From the IMG/VR virus record IMGVR_UViG_3300033146_004399, positions 1-64,000 of that record: a DNA stretch of 64,000 nucleotides; one strand, given 5' to 3'. Below the pieces are notes generated by a model, which was not told the DNA's origin, ran no database searches, and saw only the letters and a program-made list of their open reading frames with translations. This document shows positions 26,771 through 36,400 of this stretch, one piece after another. Position numbers and translations under genes: made by a program. This stretch comes from a virus. Position 1 is the stretch's first letter, and each line of letters opens with the position of its first letter.

Positions 26771-28762
26771 TTAATATGCTATTTTTATATCTTTATCATA
26801 TAAATTAGAAATAATAATTTCATCAAGTTTTTGTTTGCCTTGTTGATAAGTATTAAATATGTCAATTAATTTATATAGTCCACCAGATATATTATAATGT
26901 TCATTTGTTACAAAACTTTTTTGTTTTTGAAACATCGAATAATAATTAAAAATTATACTATTTTCAACAAATTGTACTATAGATATATTTTTATTTTTAT
27001 CTGATTGTAAATTCATATTATATGCTACAAAAAAATCTGTATTCATTTGAAGGTTAATATATTTTTTTAATTCTTTCATATATATATCAGTTAAGTTTTT
27101 TCTTTTATAAAATGGTAATGCGTTATATAGCCCTTGAACTTCACCCAACGTCTGAATGGTTTTCATAAAAACACCAGAAGTGGTGGTATGAAAATTATTA
27201 TTTATAAAATTTAATACATCATCTTCAAAATTTTGAATAATTATTTCTGTATCAAGTTTATTATTATCTAAATTATAACGGGCTTGAATAATATGCGTTG
27301 CGCTAATTAACGATATTAATCGTTGCAACGAATGCTGGTGAGCTATATCTTTAATTTTAAACATATTTTTAATTATTAAATTTGACTTTTTTAATATATA
27401 TTCAATATAATAATTATTGTGTTTCCACTTATATGTATTTACAATATTCCTAGTAAATACATATAAAAATTTAGTTAAACTTACAATTTTTAAATTTAAT
27501 TGCCAATTAATATCTTTTAATTCTGATTCGTCAAATGATTTCCCATTATTTATATAATTTATTGTTAACCTTATAAATGGAGATTTATTACTCATTTCGT
27601 CCATATGAAATCTATTTTTCATTGTAAAAAAATTATTATTAATATTGTATTTATTTAAAAATATTTCATAATCTTTGTCATTATTTAATTTATCTAATTT
27701 TAATGTAGATAAGTATTCATTAGTTAAAAATTTATAAGCTAAATCATCTTTATATTCTATATCTGGATATATATGTATAAAATGTTTTAATATAATTTGT
27801 TTAAAATAATTTACAAAATAAATATCAACGCTATTGCATTCTTTTATAAATTCATTTAATCCTTTTATCATTAACACATACATTTTATAGTTGTATGATA
27901 AATAAAATATTCGTATAAATATTTTATTATAATGTATAAAATTATCATCATGTAATATCATTTTATCTAGTAAATATTGCATCATGGCCATAATATATTC
28001 TATATTTTTATATTGAAATAAATATGTAAACTGTCTATCATCTTGCAATTTATTTGCCAAATCTATATAATTTATATCTTCTATATTTTCCATAATAGAA
28101 TAAGGTTCAATATCGAAAAATTTAAACACATAATCAATATGAGATTTGTAATTATATTTAAATTCTTTATTAAACCAATACATGATATTATCGCTATCAA
28201 CTTCATTTACATAATTAATGTTATTTTCTTTTAATAAATTTTTAAGATATTCTGCATAATATTGATTGTTTCCAGTTATTTTATATTCTTTATTTTCAAC
28301 TTTAAAATTTTGTAACTTAGTAAAAGTTAAAGTATCAACATTAATATGTATATTTTTTTTATTTGATGTAGTATTATCGGTATAAGGTAATAAGTCAAAT
28401 AAATCAATAATAAATTTATTTTTAATGTTAATTTCATCAAAATGAGTAATCTTATTTTTAAATATAATATTATCCATTTTAGTTTTAATAAACATTACAA
28501 CAGAATTTATTTTTGATTCAACAAATATATTATAATTAATAATAATGTCGGTAATTTCTATTTGGTCTGTTATATTAAAAATAGAATCATATAGCTCTTT
28601 ATTATAATTGTTTGTATTTAAAATAGATTTAACCCATTTAATATCAACGTTATAATAATATAAAATATCATTAAACAATTTAAAAATATTTATATTAAAA
28701 ATATTTTTATCAGTTTTACGAGTTGTTAAAATATTTTTATTATTTTTATTAAAACTATACAT
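26771..28762 (-). CDS. large unknown protein, paralogue of the 610-residue neighbour
   Basis: A 663-residue, strongly K/N/I/Y-rich, mainly helical protein. No signal peptide, membrane segment or catalytic motif is evident. The C-terminal third (NYYIEYILKKSNLIIKNMFK, IQARYNLDNNKLDTE, TLGEVQGLYNALPFYKRKN, then a NTDFFVAYNM segment) can be matched by eye with the end of the upstream protein (NIEYIILRLEKIINKVMLNH, IKYRYNMDNKKWDN, ISQIQSLYNAQHILKRVD). It overlaps that gene by 8 nt and precedes the radical SAM unit by ten bases. A helical toroid-type fold is possible. Function is unknown; an enzyme or scaffold for the modified repeat protein would fit the position. Confidence 0.6.
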   Translation of the reverse strand: MYSFNKNNKNILTTRKTDKNIFNINIFKLFNDILYYYNVDIKWVKSILNTNNYNKELYDSIFNITDQIEITDIIINYNIFVESKINSVVMFIKTKMDNIIFKNKITHFDEINIKNKFIIDLFDLLPYTDNTTSNKKNIHINVDTLTFTKLQNFKVENKEYKITGNNQYYAEYLKNLLKENNINYVNEVDSDNIMYWFNKEFKYNYKSHIDYVFKFFDIEPYSIMENIEDINYIDLANKLQDDRQFTYLFQYKNIEYIMAMMQYLLDKMILHDDNFIHYNKIFIRIFYLSYNYKMYVLMIKGLNEFIKECNSVDIYFVNYFKQIILKHFIHIYPDIEYKDDLAYKFLTNEYLSTLKLDKLNNDKDYEIFLNKYNINNNFFTMKNRFHMDEMSNKSPFIRLTINYINNGKSFDESELKDINWQLNLKIVSLTKFLYVFTRNIVNTYKWKHNNYYIEYILKKSNLIIKNMFKIKDIAHQHSLQRLISLISATHIIQARYNLDNNKLDTEIIIQNFEDDVLNFINNNFHTTTSGVFMKTIQTLGEVQGLYNALPFYKRKNLTDIYMKELKKYINLQMNTDFFVAYNMNLQSDKNKNISIVQFVENSIIFNYYSMFQKQKSFVTNEHYNISGGLYKLIDIFNTYQQGKQKLDEIIISNLYDKDIKIAY

Positions 28763-30587
28763 ATATATAACTCATATTTAATACATTTTTTGTTAAATGA
28801 AAAGTATTAGGAATAATTTTATTATTAGACTTATCAATTCCCTCATGAATTATTTCTAATAAATATTCACCATCATATATATGATTTTGTATAAATCTAT
28901 ATGGTATAGTCATAGATGGAAACATTGTATACGAAGCTAATAAAAATATTTGTTCATATATATCATGACGATTATTAATCTCATATTTTTCATTAACATT
29001 TGATATATCATTTTGCTTAAATCCATACATTGAAGCTACAAAGTCATAATGATTAAGTGAAATAATATTTTTGAATTCATTTAATATATCATTAAAAATA
29101 TTTGATACATCTACTCTTTTTAAAATATGTTGAGCATTATATAATGATTGTATTTGAGAAATTATTTCTATTACTTTATATATTGCTAATGGCAAATAAT
29201 GATATTTATTATCAGTAATAAATTTGATTTCTTTTACATAATCTTCTAATAAAGAAATATTATCCCATTTTTTATTATCCATATTATATCTATATTTTAT
29301 AGAATTTTTAAAATATATTAAACTAATAAATCTTTGATAAAAAAATGTATTAAATTTATCATGGTTTAACATTACTTTATTAATTATTTTTTCTAATCTT
29401 AGTATAATATATTCTATATTTATATTATTTTTTTTCCAACCTTGAAAAGAATATTTTCTAGCATATGATATTGCTGCAACACCTAAGATTATCATTTTAA
29501 CGTTTTCATTTTCAAGATCAACATCAGGTATATTAAAATTTTCAGATATGCAATTAATATAATCATAAATATCATAGTTTGTTTGCATATCTGCATTTCC
29601 ATATTTTTCCGGTATTAAACTATACATATCCATTCCAAACACATATAATTCTTTCATCAATTCTTTCTTATTAAAATCCATATCATATTTTGGTAATTTC
29701 ATATAAATATTTATTATTTTATATGAAACATTATTATCATTTTTAATATATTCAATCATAGCAAGATAATATCGAATTATTAGTTTTTGATAATGATAAA
29801 TATATTTTTTATTTTTAACAAAATGTAACATTTTATTTGTTACCAATAATATTGAATATATTATTTTTTCATTTGTTATATAGTTCAATAAATGAAAAAA
29901 ATTTTTAATATATTTTTTTAATAATATTTCGTTATTTTCCGTATGTATTATTACTGCTAATTCACTTAAACTATCAATATAATTAGTTTTATTAATATAC
30001 ATAAAATTTTTTATAAAAAATTTATTATTAATATCAATATCAATATTTTTAATTAAATCATTGCATGTAATATGCTTAGTAACAATTTTTGGTTCTAATA
30101 CATCAAATAATTTATCTATTCTTTCTTTTTCATTATTACCGATAATATTAAGCTCAGACTGCTCAGACTGCTCAGACTGCTCAGACTGCTCAGACTGCTC
30201 AGACTGCTCAGACTGCTCAGACTGCTTAAGCTTTATATTATTATAATCATTAATTATTAATAATTCATAAAGTGTTTCTGAATCAGTATACACTTCCACA
30301 TTTTTATTTGTTAAAACAATAAAATCAAATATATATTTGTTGATTGTACTTATAAACAAATGCGTATCAATATCAAAACTTAAAGCTGATAATATTTTAA
30401 TATACAAATTTCCTTCAGCATTATACTGTTTTAAACTTTGATACCATTCTTTGTTATATTTATTTATAGTAAATCTTAAATATTCTTCTTTTGTAATATT
30501 TCCATATTGTTTAATTAAATCTATAATATATGCAGGATTAAATCCCTTAGCTTTTTTATTACATTTATCATAAAATACTTTATTCAT
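28755..30587 (-). CDS. large unknown protein with Ser-Glu-Gln repeat, paralogue of the 663-residue neighbour
   Basis: A 610-residue, K/N/I-rich, helical protein, first gene of the minus-strand unit running into the radical SAM genes. Around residues 122-146 it carries a pure QSE tripeptide repeat encoded by a 9-bp microsatellite, which separates an N-terminal domain of about 120 residues from the rest like a flexible linker. The C-terminal third is similar to that of the downstream 663-residue protein. No known motif is visible. The pair probably arose by gene duplication. Confidence 0.6.
   Translation of the reverse strand: MNKVFYDKCNKKAKGFNPAYIIDLIKQYGNITKEEYLRFTINKYNKEWYQSLKQYNAEGNLYIKILSALSFDIDTHLFISTINKYIFDFIVLTNKNVEVYTDSETLYELLIINDYNNIKLKQSEQSEQSEQSEQSEQSEQSEQSELNIIGNNEKERIDKLFDVLEPKIVTKHITCNDLIKNIDIDINNKFFIKNFMYINKTNYIDSLSELAVIIHTENNEILLKKYIKNFFHLLNYITNEKIIYSILLVTNKMLHFVKNKKYIYHYQKLIIRYYLAMIEYIKNDNNVSYKIINIYMKLPKYDMDFNKKELMKELYVFGMDMYSLIPEKYGNADMQTNYDIYDYINCISENFNIPDVDLENENVKMIILGVAAISYARKYSFQGWKKNNINIEYIILRLEKIINKVMLNHDKFNTFFYQRFISLIYFKNSIKYRYNMDNKKWDNISLLEDYVKEIKFITDNKYHYLPLAIYKVIEIISQIQSLYNAQHILKRVDVSNIFNDILNEFKNIISLNHYDFVASMYGFKQNDISNVNEKYEINNRHDIYEQIFLLASYTMFPSMTIPYRFIQNHIYDGEYLLEIIHEGIDKSNNKIIPNTFHLTKNVLNMSYIYV
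30152..30223. repeat. 9-bp microsatellite, eight perfect units
   Basis: Eight copies of GCTCAGACT in tandem. On the minus strand they encode the QSE repeat of the 610-residue protein. Because the unit is a multiple of three, length changes keep the frame. Confidence 0.95.
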
Positions 30588-30610
30588 ATTATTATATATG
30601 CTTTTAAGCC

Positions 30611-30626
30611 CCCCGATTTTTCGGGG
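30611..30626 (-). terminator. GC-rich hairpin between the 901-residue fibre gene and the next unit
   Basis: CCCCGA-TTTT-TCGGGG, a 6-bp GC-rich stem in a very AT-rich intergenic stretch just after the fibre gene stop at 30639. It lacks a clean U run on the minus strand (GGCTTAAAAG follows), so it may be a terminator, an attenuator or an mRNA-stabilising hairpin. Confidence 0.5.
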
Positions 30627-30638
30627 AACTTAAAGATA

Positions 30639-33344
30639 TTAAGCCATTAATATTAATACTTCTACTCTTTGTGGAGAAGAATCTGTTTTTTCTTCCATTA
30701 CTTTAGCAAATACTTTACCAAGTCCATCTTCAGTATTTTGCTTAACTGTACCAAATCCAACCTTTTCAGAAGTTATCAATAAGTCGCCGAAAAAACAAGG
30801 TTCTTCAACCCACACCCATACTCTACCAGATAATCCAACTGGTACCTTACCTTCACTTTTTTCATCACCACCTAAAGCATAACCATAAGAATCTGAATAA
30901 ACACCAACAACCGTTCCATCACCCCTTTTACTTGCAGGTTTGACACCATCAGCAGTTTGAACTAATACTTGTCCAACTTCACATTCTTCGGCAGCTGGAA
31001 AAAATTCTGCAAGGTCATTGTAAACTGCGTTATAAACTCTTGTTGCATAAAAATAACCATCATAGTTAAGTCTCGTCGAAGATGAAGGGGCTGTAGCTCC
31101 ACCATAAAGTTTACCAGCTGCTTTTGTGTTTCCGTTGTAAGCAAGAAAACCAACACTTGCAGTACCAGCAGCATAATCTGGTAGAGTAGCATTGCTATGT
31201 GTATGCGAATCATTATTAACCGCTGCGCTTATTGCTATATTAGCACTTCCATCGAAGGCAACTGCAGTTGCAGTTATATCACCAGTAATATCAATAGTTC
31301 TAGCAGTTGCTAATTTAGTAGCTGTAGAAGCATTACCCGTAAGAGTACCACTTATGCCTGCAGAAGCTGTAACAGCTTTAGAAAGTGTAATGAGTGAAGG
31401 TGTAAGAGTCATCACATTTGCAAGTGCAGCTGTTTCACCAACTGCTTGAGAAGTAGGTGTTATCTTAAAACTCCAGATACCGTTAGTTTGGTCCCAAATT
31501 TCATGAAATCCATATCCAGTTTCTGTCATCTCGTGTTGCGAATTGATAAATCTGTTACCAATTCTAAAATTAAAGTTACCACCGCCGTCGTTTGATGTTA
31601 TTTGATGCTTTCCAGCTTCAAACAATATACCTCCACCTAAGCCACCACTTACTTCCAAACCAGTTACTTCAAGATCAGTACCGTTAAATTTTATAGCTGC
31701 TGTTGTTTTAAAACTTTGAGAAGTTCCATCCCAATAAGGTACTCCATTTGTTATAGGCGTGTCTTCTCTTGTTGCTACTGCTTGAAGGGAACCTACCATA
31801 CCAACTTCAAAGGTATCGCTTGCTTCATCGAAAAGGAATTGATAATTTGTTTCTGTACCTCTTTCAATTTCCAACCCAGCATTTTGTGAAGGAGTACCAG
31901 CTTCATTACTATTAAGAATGATTATATTATCAGCCATAGCAATAGTTTCAGTATTAATAGTGGTAGTGGTGCCGGAAACAGTTAAATCACCTTGAACTAT
32001 AAGAGAGCCAGACATAGTATCACCATTTATATTAATAAATCTAGCATCACTTTCAGTCTCTGTATAATATCTAGTATCATGAGTATGTGAATCATTGTTA
32101 ACTGATGCGGTGATTGTTATATTAGTACTCCCATCAAAAATTACCGCATCTGATGTTATATCACCACTAATATTAATAGTTCTACCTGTTTCAAGTATTG
32201 TCGCTGTTGAAGCATTACCATTTATTGTATTTATATAAGCTGAAGAAAATATTTGTGTAGCAGAACCTATGTTTCTTACAGAAATATTGCCAATTGCACC
32301 AGTCATTTCTGGGAGTATATCACCATCAATAAATATACCAGTATCCGAAGTTAACGTTATTGTTTCTCCGGTAGGAGTTTCCATATTAATAGCTGCAGGC
32401 GAAACTGCGCCTGATAAAACAACTTCATTGTATGTAGAGCCGTCATAACTAACATTGAACGTGTCGTTGGTACCAGATATAGCGACTCCACCTAAATAAA
32501 TAGTGTTAGCGGCAAAATGACCTTCATCAGCATAAACATTACCAAAAGGTTTTGTTGCAGAACCCAAATCAACAGCATTAGTATTAGGGATAATATTATG
32601 TACAACAGCATTCAAAGACGTAGCTGTTATTGCTGTGTTAAAATCTAATTGATTTGAATCTATACCATCATGATCGTGACCTGATTGACCAAAGAATTTT
32701 TCATCAACATATATTTTAGTTGCATAATTTACTAAGTCTGAAGCTGAATTTATAACAGCTGTTAATTTTTGATCTGGTCCTTCAATATTATATGTAAATT
32801 GAATTTTATCAGTTTGTGGATCCCCATCTGAATAAATAAGATAATCATTCCCTGAACCTTGCTCTTGTAAAACACCATTTAAAAAAACCATAAGGTTTGA
32901 CCCATCTGCCGCAGCAGTATCTGAACCTAAATCAAAAATACTACCTGTTCCTTGGGGATCATTATCATCAACACCAGTCCAATTTGTAGCTTCATAAGAC
33001 ATTTTTAATACTAATTCTCTATCTTCATCACCTGAAGCAACACCAGTACCTGCTATTAATTGGTGATAAGGTTCTGTTGATAAACCAATCCACAATTCAT
33101 TCGTATTAATATCATAATACATTTGACCTGCCTGAGAGCCATCCCAAATTGGAAGTTCTGCAGTTGTAACCATCTTGATAAGACCTTCGGTTATCCAACC
33201 AGTAGCATCATTTTGCCATGCTTCTATTTTAGATTGTTTAATTTCTGCGTCATTTGCTATATGTGCGTTAGTAAGTCTGTGATCTATCCCATTAACTATA
33301 TCATTACCAATACCAAATATTTGTTCTGCTCGTAATCTCGGCAT
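30639..33344 (-). CDS. tail fibre protein with self-cleaving chaperone-like C-terminus
   Basis: A 901-residue protein. N-terminus MPRLRAEQIFGIGNDIVNGI followed by a head domain (SKIEAWQNDATGWITEGLIK). The middle is beta-rich, with Thr/Ala/Gly repeats such as NASTATKLATARTIDITGDI appearing in two similar copies (near residues 380 and 680), and segments VSGTTTTINTETIAMADNII typical of trimeric fibres. The last 110 residues (NDLAEFFPAAEECEVGQVLV, SKRGDGTVVGVYSDSYGYAL, GKVPVGLSGRVWV) resemble the intramolecular chaperone/peptidase G2-like domain that trims itself off after trimerisation. Probable role: host receptor binding. It is preceded by GTAAAGATATAT and AGAGGAGA, so it has its own promoter and a strong ribosome site. 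Confidence 0.8.
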   Translation of the reverse strand: MPRLRAEQIFGIGNDIVNGIDHRLTNAHIANDAEIKQSKIEAWQNDATGWITEGLIKMVTTAELPIWDGSQAGQMYYDINTNELWIGLSTEPYHQLIAGTGVASGDEDRELVLKMSYEATNWTGVDDNDPQGTGSIFDLGSDTAAADGSNLMVFLNGVLQEQGSGNDYLIYSDGDPQTDKIQFTYNIEGPDQKLTAVINSASDLVNYATKIYVDEKFFGQSGHDHDGIDSNQLDFNTAITATSLNAVVHNIIPNTNAVDLGSATKPFGNVYADEGHFAANTIYLGGVAISGTNDTFNVSYDGSTYNEVVLSGAVSPAAINMETPTGETITLTSDTGIFIDGDILPEMTGAIGNISVRNIGSATQIFSSAYINTINGNASTATILETGRTINISGDITSDAVIFDGSTNITITASVNNDSHTHDTRYYTETESDARFININGDTMSGSLIVQGDLTVSGTTTTINTETIAMADNIIILNSNEAGTPSQNAGLEIERGTETNYQFLFDEASDTFEVGMVGSLQAVATREDTPITNGVPYWDGTSQSFKTTAAIKFNGTDLEVTGLEVSGGLGGGILFEAGKHQITSNDGGGNFNFRIGNRFINSQHEMTETGYGFHEIWDQTNGIWSFKITPTSQAVGETAALANVMTLTPSLITLSKAVTASAGISGTLTGNASTATKLATARTIDITGDITATAVAFDGSANIAISAAVNNDSHTHSNATLPDYAAGTASVGFLAYNGNTKAAGKLYGGATAPSSSTRLNYDGYFYATRVYNAVYNDLAEFFPAAEECEVGQVLVQTADGVKPASKRGDGTVVGVYSDSYGYALGGDEKSEGKVPVGLSGRVWVWVEEPCFFGDLLITSEKVGFGTVKQNTEDGLGKVFAKVMEEKTDSSPQRVEVLILMA

Positions 33345-33430
33345 CTTATATCTCCTCTATGATAAATTTTTAATTTAATTTTCTAATATATCTTTACAAA
33401 TAGAATGCCTTTGTGAGCATTTTTATAAAA

Positions 33431-33459
33431 AAAGAGCCAGGAAAATCTCCTGGCTCTTT
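33431..33459 (-). terminator. strong intrinsic terminator after the giant fibre gene
   Basis: A 12-bp perfect stem (33431-33442 with 33448-33459, AAAGAGCCAGGA arm) and a 5-base loop, followed on the minus strand by a run of T. It lies 21 bases after the stop of the 2300-residue gene and before the 901-residue gene. Confidence 0.9.
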
Positions 33460-33479
33460 AAGTTCAATTAAATCAATTA

Positions 33480-36400
33480 CTATGCAGTAGCTGATCTATT
33501 ATAAGTACAATCAAACACAATATGATCAGTTACACTTAAAGCAATAGCGTCAACAGCGTTAGCCGCGGTGGCCCAAGTGAAGTCTGAGGTTGAGTGATCG
33601 TTGTTAAATGTTACATATTTTTCGCCAGAAGCTTGATCATAGATATATCCCCATTCTGAATCGGAGAGTCTTAAACCATTTAAATATACAACAAGATAAA
33701 CACCATATGTAGCTCTTAACTGACTAGGTGTTAGTGCGAGGTTTGAACCTCCACCAGGTAAGTCATAAGCATCATTTGTACCAGCAGCAGCAACAGCAAG
33801 ACCGTTAAAAGTAAATGTTTCATCTGAAACCTGAAGGTAAGCTTTAGATACATCAGTAGAACTGAGTGTAGGAGCTTCCATGTAAGATTTCTTAGATACA
33901 TCACCAGTATTACTATATGCTCTGTTAATAGCATCGTAAATTGATACAGGAGCAGAAGCTTGAGCATCAAACGTAAAGGCAACGTTTGAAGGATCAGTAA
34001 GTGGCATAGCAGCAGCCATATCCCAATCTTTAAATGCTATTCCACCAGAACCAATTGTCTGGAGAGTTAAATCAGCAGCAGTTGTTCTAATAAAAGAATT
34101 AGCAGCACCGTCAAGAGTGAAAGCGCCAGAAGCATTCATATCGAATGTAGTAACATTTTGAGTTAATGTTGTTGAAGTTTCAACTATATCACCGGCAGAT
34201 GTAATATTAACATCACCAGAAGTAGTAGTACTAAGAGTTAGTGCAGCACCATCAACTGTAAAATTAGAAGCAGAAGAAGCATCAAGTGAAATACCACCAG
34301 CCATAAGAGCATCAAAAGTTGTACCATCAATATCAAAAGTAACAGCATCCATATCCATAACTGCAGCAGTTACAAGATTAAGTCCGGTTGCACCGTCAAC
34401 AGTAACTGTGGACGCACCGTCAACAAGAACAGCATTATTAGCAACAATATCAAATGTTGAAGTACTAATATCAAAATCTGCAGTAGCAAGACTTATTTTT
34501 GAAGTTGTGCTTACAAAGAATTCAGCATCGCCCATAGGTCTAGCAGAACCATGTACATAATCCCAATCAACGCCTTCGGCAGTTGCAAGACCTTGAACTT
34601 TAACAATAGCAGTTCTATTAGTATCAAGTATGTGAATATGTTCATTTAATTTAAAGAAAGTGCCCGCAGCTTTAGCAGCTAAAAATGTAGCTTCATCAGT
34701 ATAAGTTTTACCACCACCACCTGCAAGAGCAAGACCTTCTAACATAGCTTGAAGATTTGAATCGTCACCTACAGAACCACCAGTTGGTAGAATACCAGTT
34801 ATACCATCAACACCAATAAGGTTTGCACCAGCAGCTGTACCAAAAGCAGCACCTTGTGTAGATAATAATTCGATGTATTCCCACATATCTTCTCTATTAA
34901 CGTTAATAGCGCCAAGTACAGAAGTAATAGCATCTGTTCCAGTTTCTCGTGTGGTAAAATCAAAATCAGTTTGAGAATTATAAGCAAAATCAGTTACAAG
35001 ACCATCAACGAGATTTTGAGCGAACGTAATAGGAACTGTTTGATATTGATCACTGAATGTAACGTTAGCAGCAGAATCAATAACAACATCACCAGAAGTA
35101 GCAGTACTTACAGTTAAATTAGCACCGTTTACGTTAATTGAAGAAGCAGCATCAGCTTCAGCAACAAGAGCACCAGTTCCAGCTTCGATTGTAATACCAA
35201 CAGCAGTTAAGCTAGCAGCATCAGCAGAAGAAAGAGCTAAGTGTGTTCCACCAGTTCCAGCAGCAGCGATGTTAATATCGGTACCGTCGGCATCAATAGA
35301 ACCATCAAGGTCCATATCACCAACAACTTGCGTAGCACCAGTTTGAAGGAGTATACCAGTTGTATTTATATTTGTGGCGCCTAAGTCAAAGGAAGAAGCA
35401 GCAACAACATCCATACCACCAGCAGAAGTAATGCTTACAGCATCAGCTGCAGTAGCAGTTGTATTAATTAAGAAAGTATAGTTACCTGATTGATCAAATG
35501 AACCATCAAGGTCTAAATCACCAACTATTTGAGCATTACCAGTTTGTGTAAGTACACCAGTTGTATCAATAGCAGGAGCATCAACAGTTACAGAAGTAAC
35601 AGCATCAATGTCTACAGTAGTAGCAGCAGATATACCGACATTACCAGAAGTTGTAGTTGAAAGAGTTAAATTAGCTTCGGCAACAGTAAAATTTGAAGCA
35701 ACAGTTGAATCAAGTTCGATACCAGCAGCATCAACGTCGACCTTAAGAGTCGCATTAACATCAATTCCGCCACCAGTAGAATTAATAAATATTGAATCGG
35801 CATCTGATGAGCCAGCTATATTTAACTTAATTTGTTCATCAGTAATTAAAAGTTGTTTTAACCCGTCACTAGTAGCAATATCAACATCTCCACCAGTATT
35901 ACCCGCTCTTACTAATACTGTACCGTCAATACCAATAAATCCTACGGAGTTTGCAGCTAACGAATTTCCAAATGTCATTTTAGAAGCAAGGAATGACACT
36001 CCACCAGTTGTATCAATTTTTACAGAATCAGCAGCAGAACCAGCAGTAACAACAAATTTAGCTGTATCAACAGCATCAGCAAGTATAAATGATTTAGTAG
36101 TATCCATTGTAAAGGTAACATCTGTGTCATCGACGTCAACTGCAGAACCACCATCATATGCAATATCCATACTTATAGTAGTTGACCCGGTAGCAGATGT
36201 CATAATAGTTTCAAATTGTGTGTTAGAATGATTATAAAGTTCCCACGTGTCAGTGCTTTCATTCCATTTAATTTGTGCGTTAGTTTCATCACCTCTTTCA
36301 ACTGTATAAAAAGCATCAAGAGTAGGAGAGCCAGTAACATTTGTATTAAGAACGATTTGATTATCAGCAACCAATAAATCTTGTGAATTAATAGTAGTTG

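Noticed and set aside
30061-30246. Plus-strand ORF with a Ser-Asp-Cys tripeptide repeat that looks like a Cys-rich peptide substrate
   Set aside because: It is the complement of the QSE microsatellite inside the long minus-strand gene, has no ribosome site, and the flanking codons are poor. The Cys pattern is a by-product of the 9-bp repeat.
35608-36231. Plus-strand 207-codon ORF opposite the giant fibre gene
   Set aside because: Long open frames on the reverse strand are expected from the repeated Thr/Ala codons of the fibre; no start signals and no neighbours in that direction.
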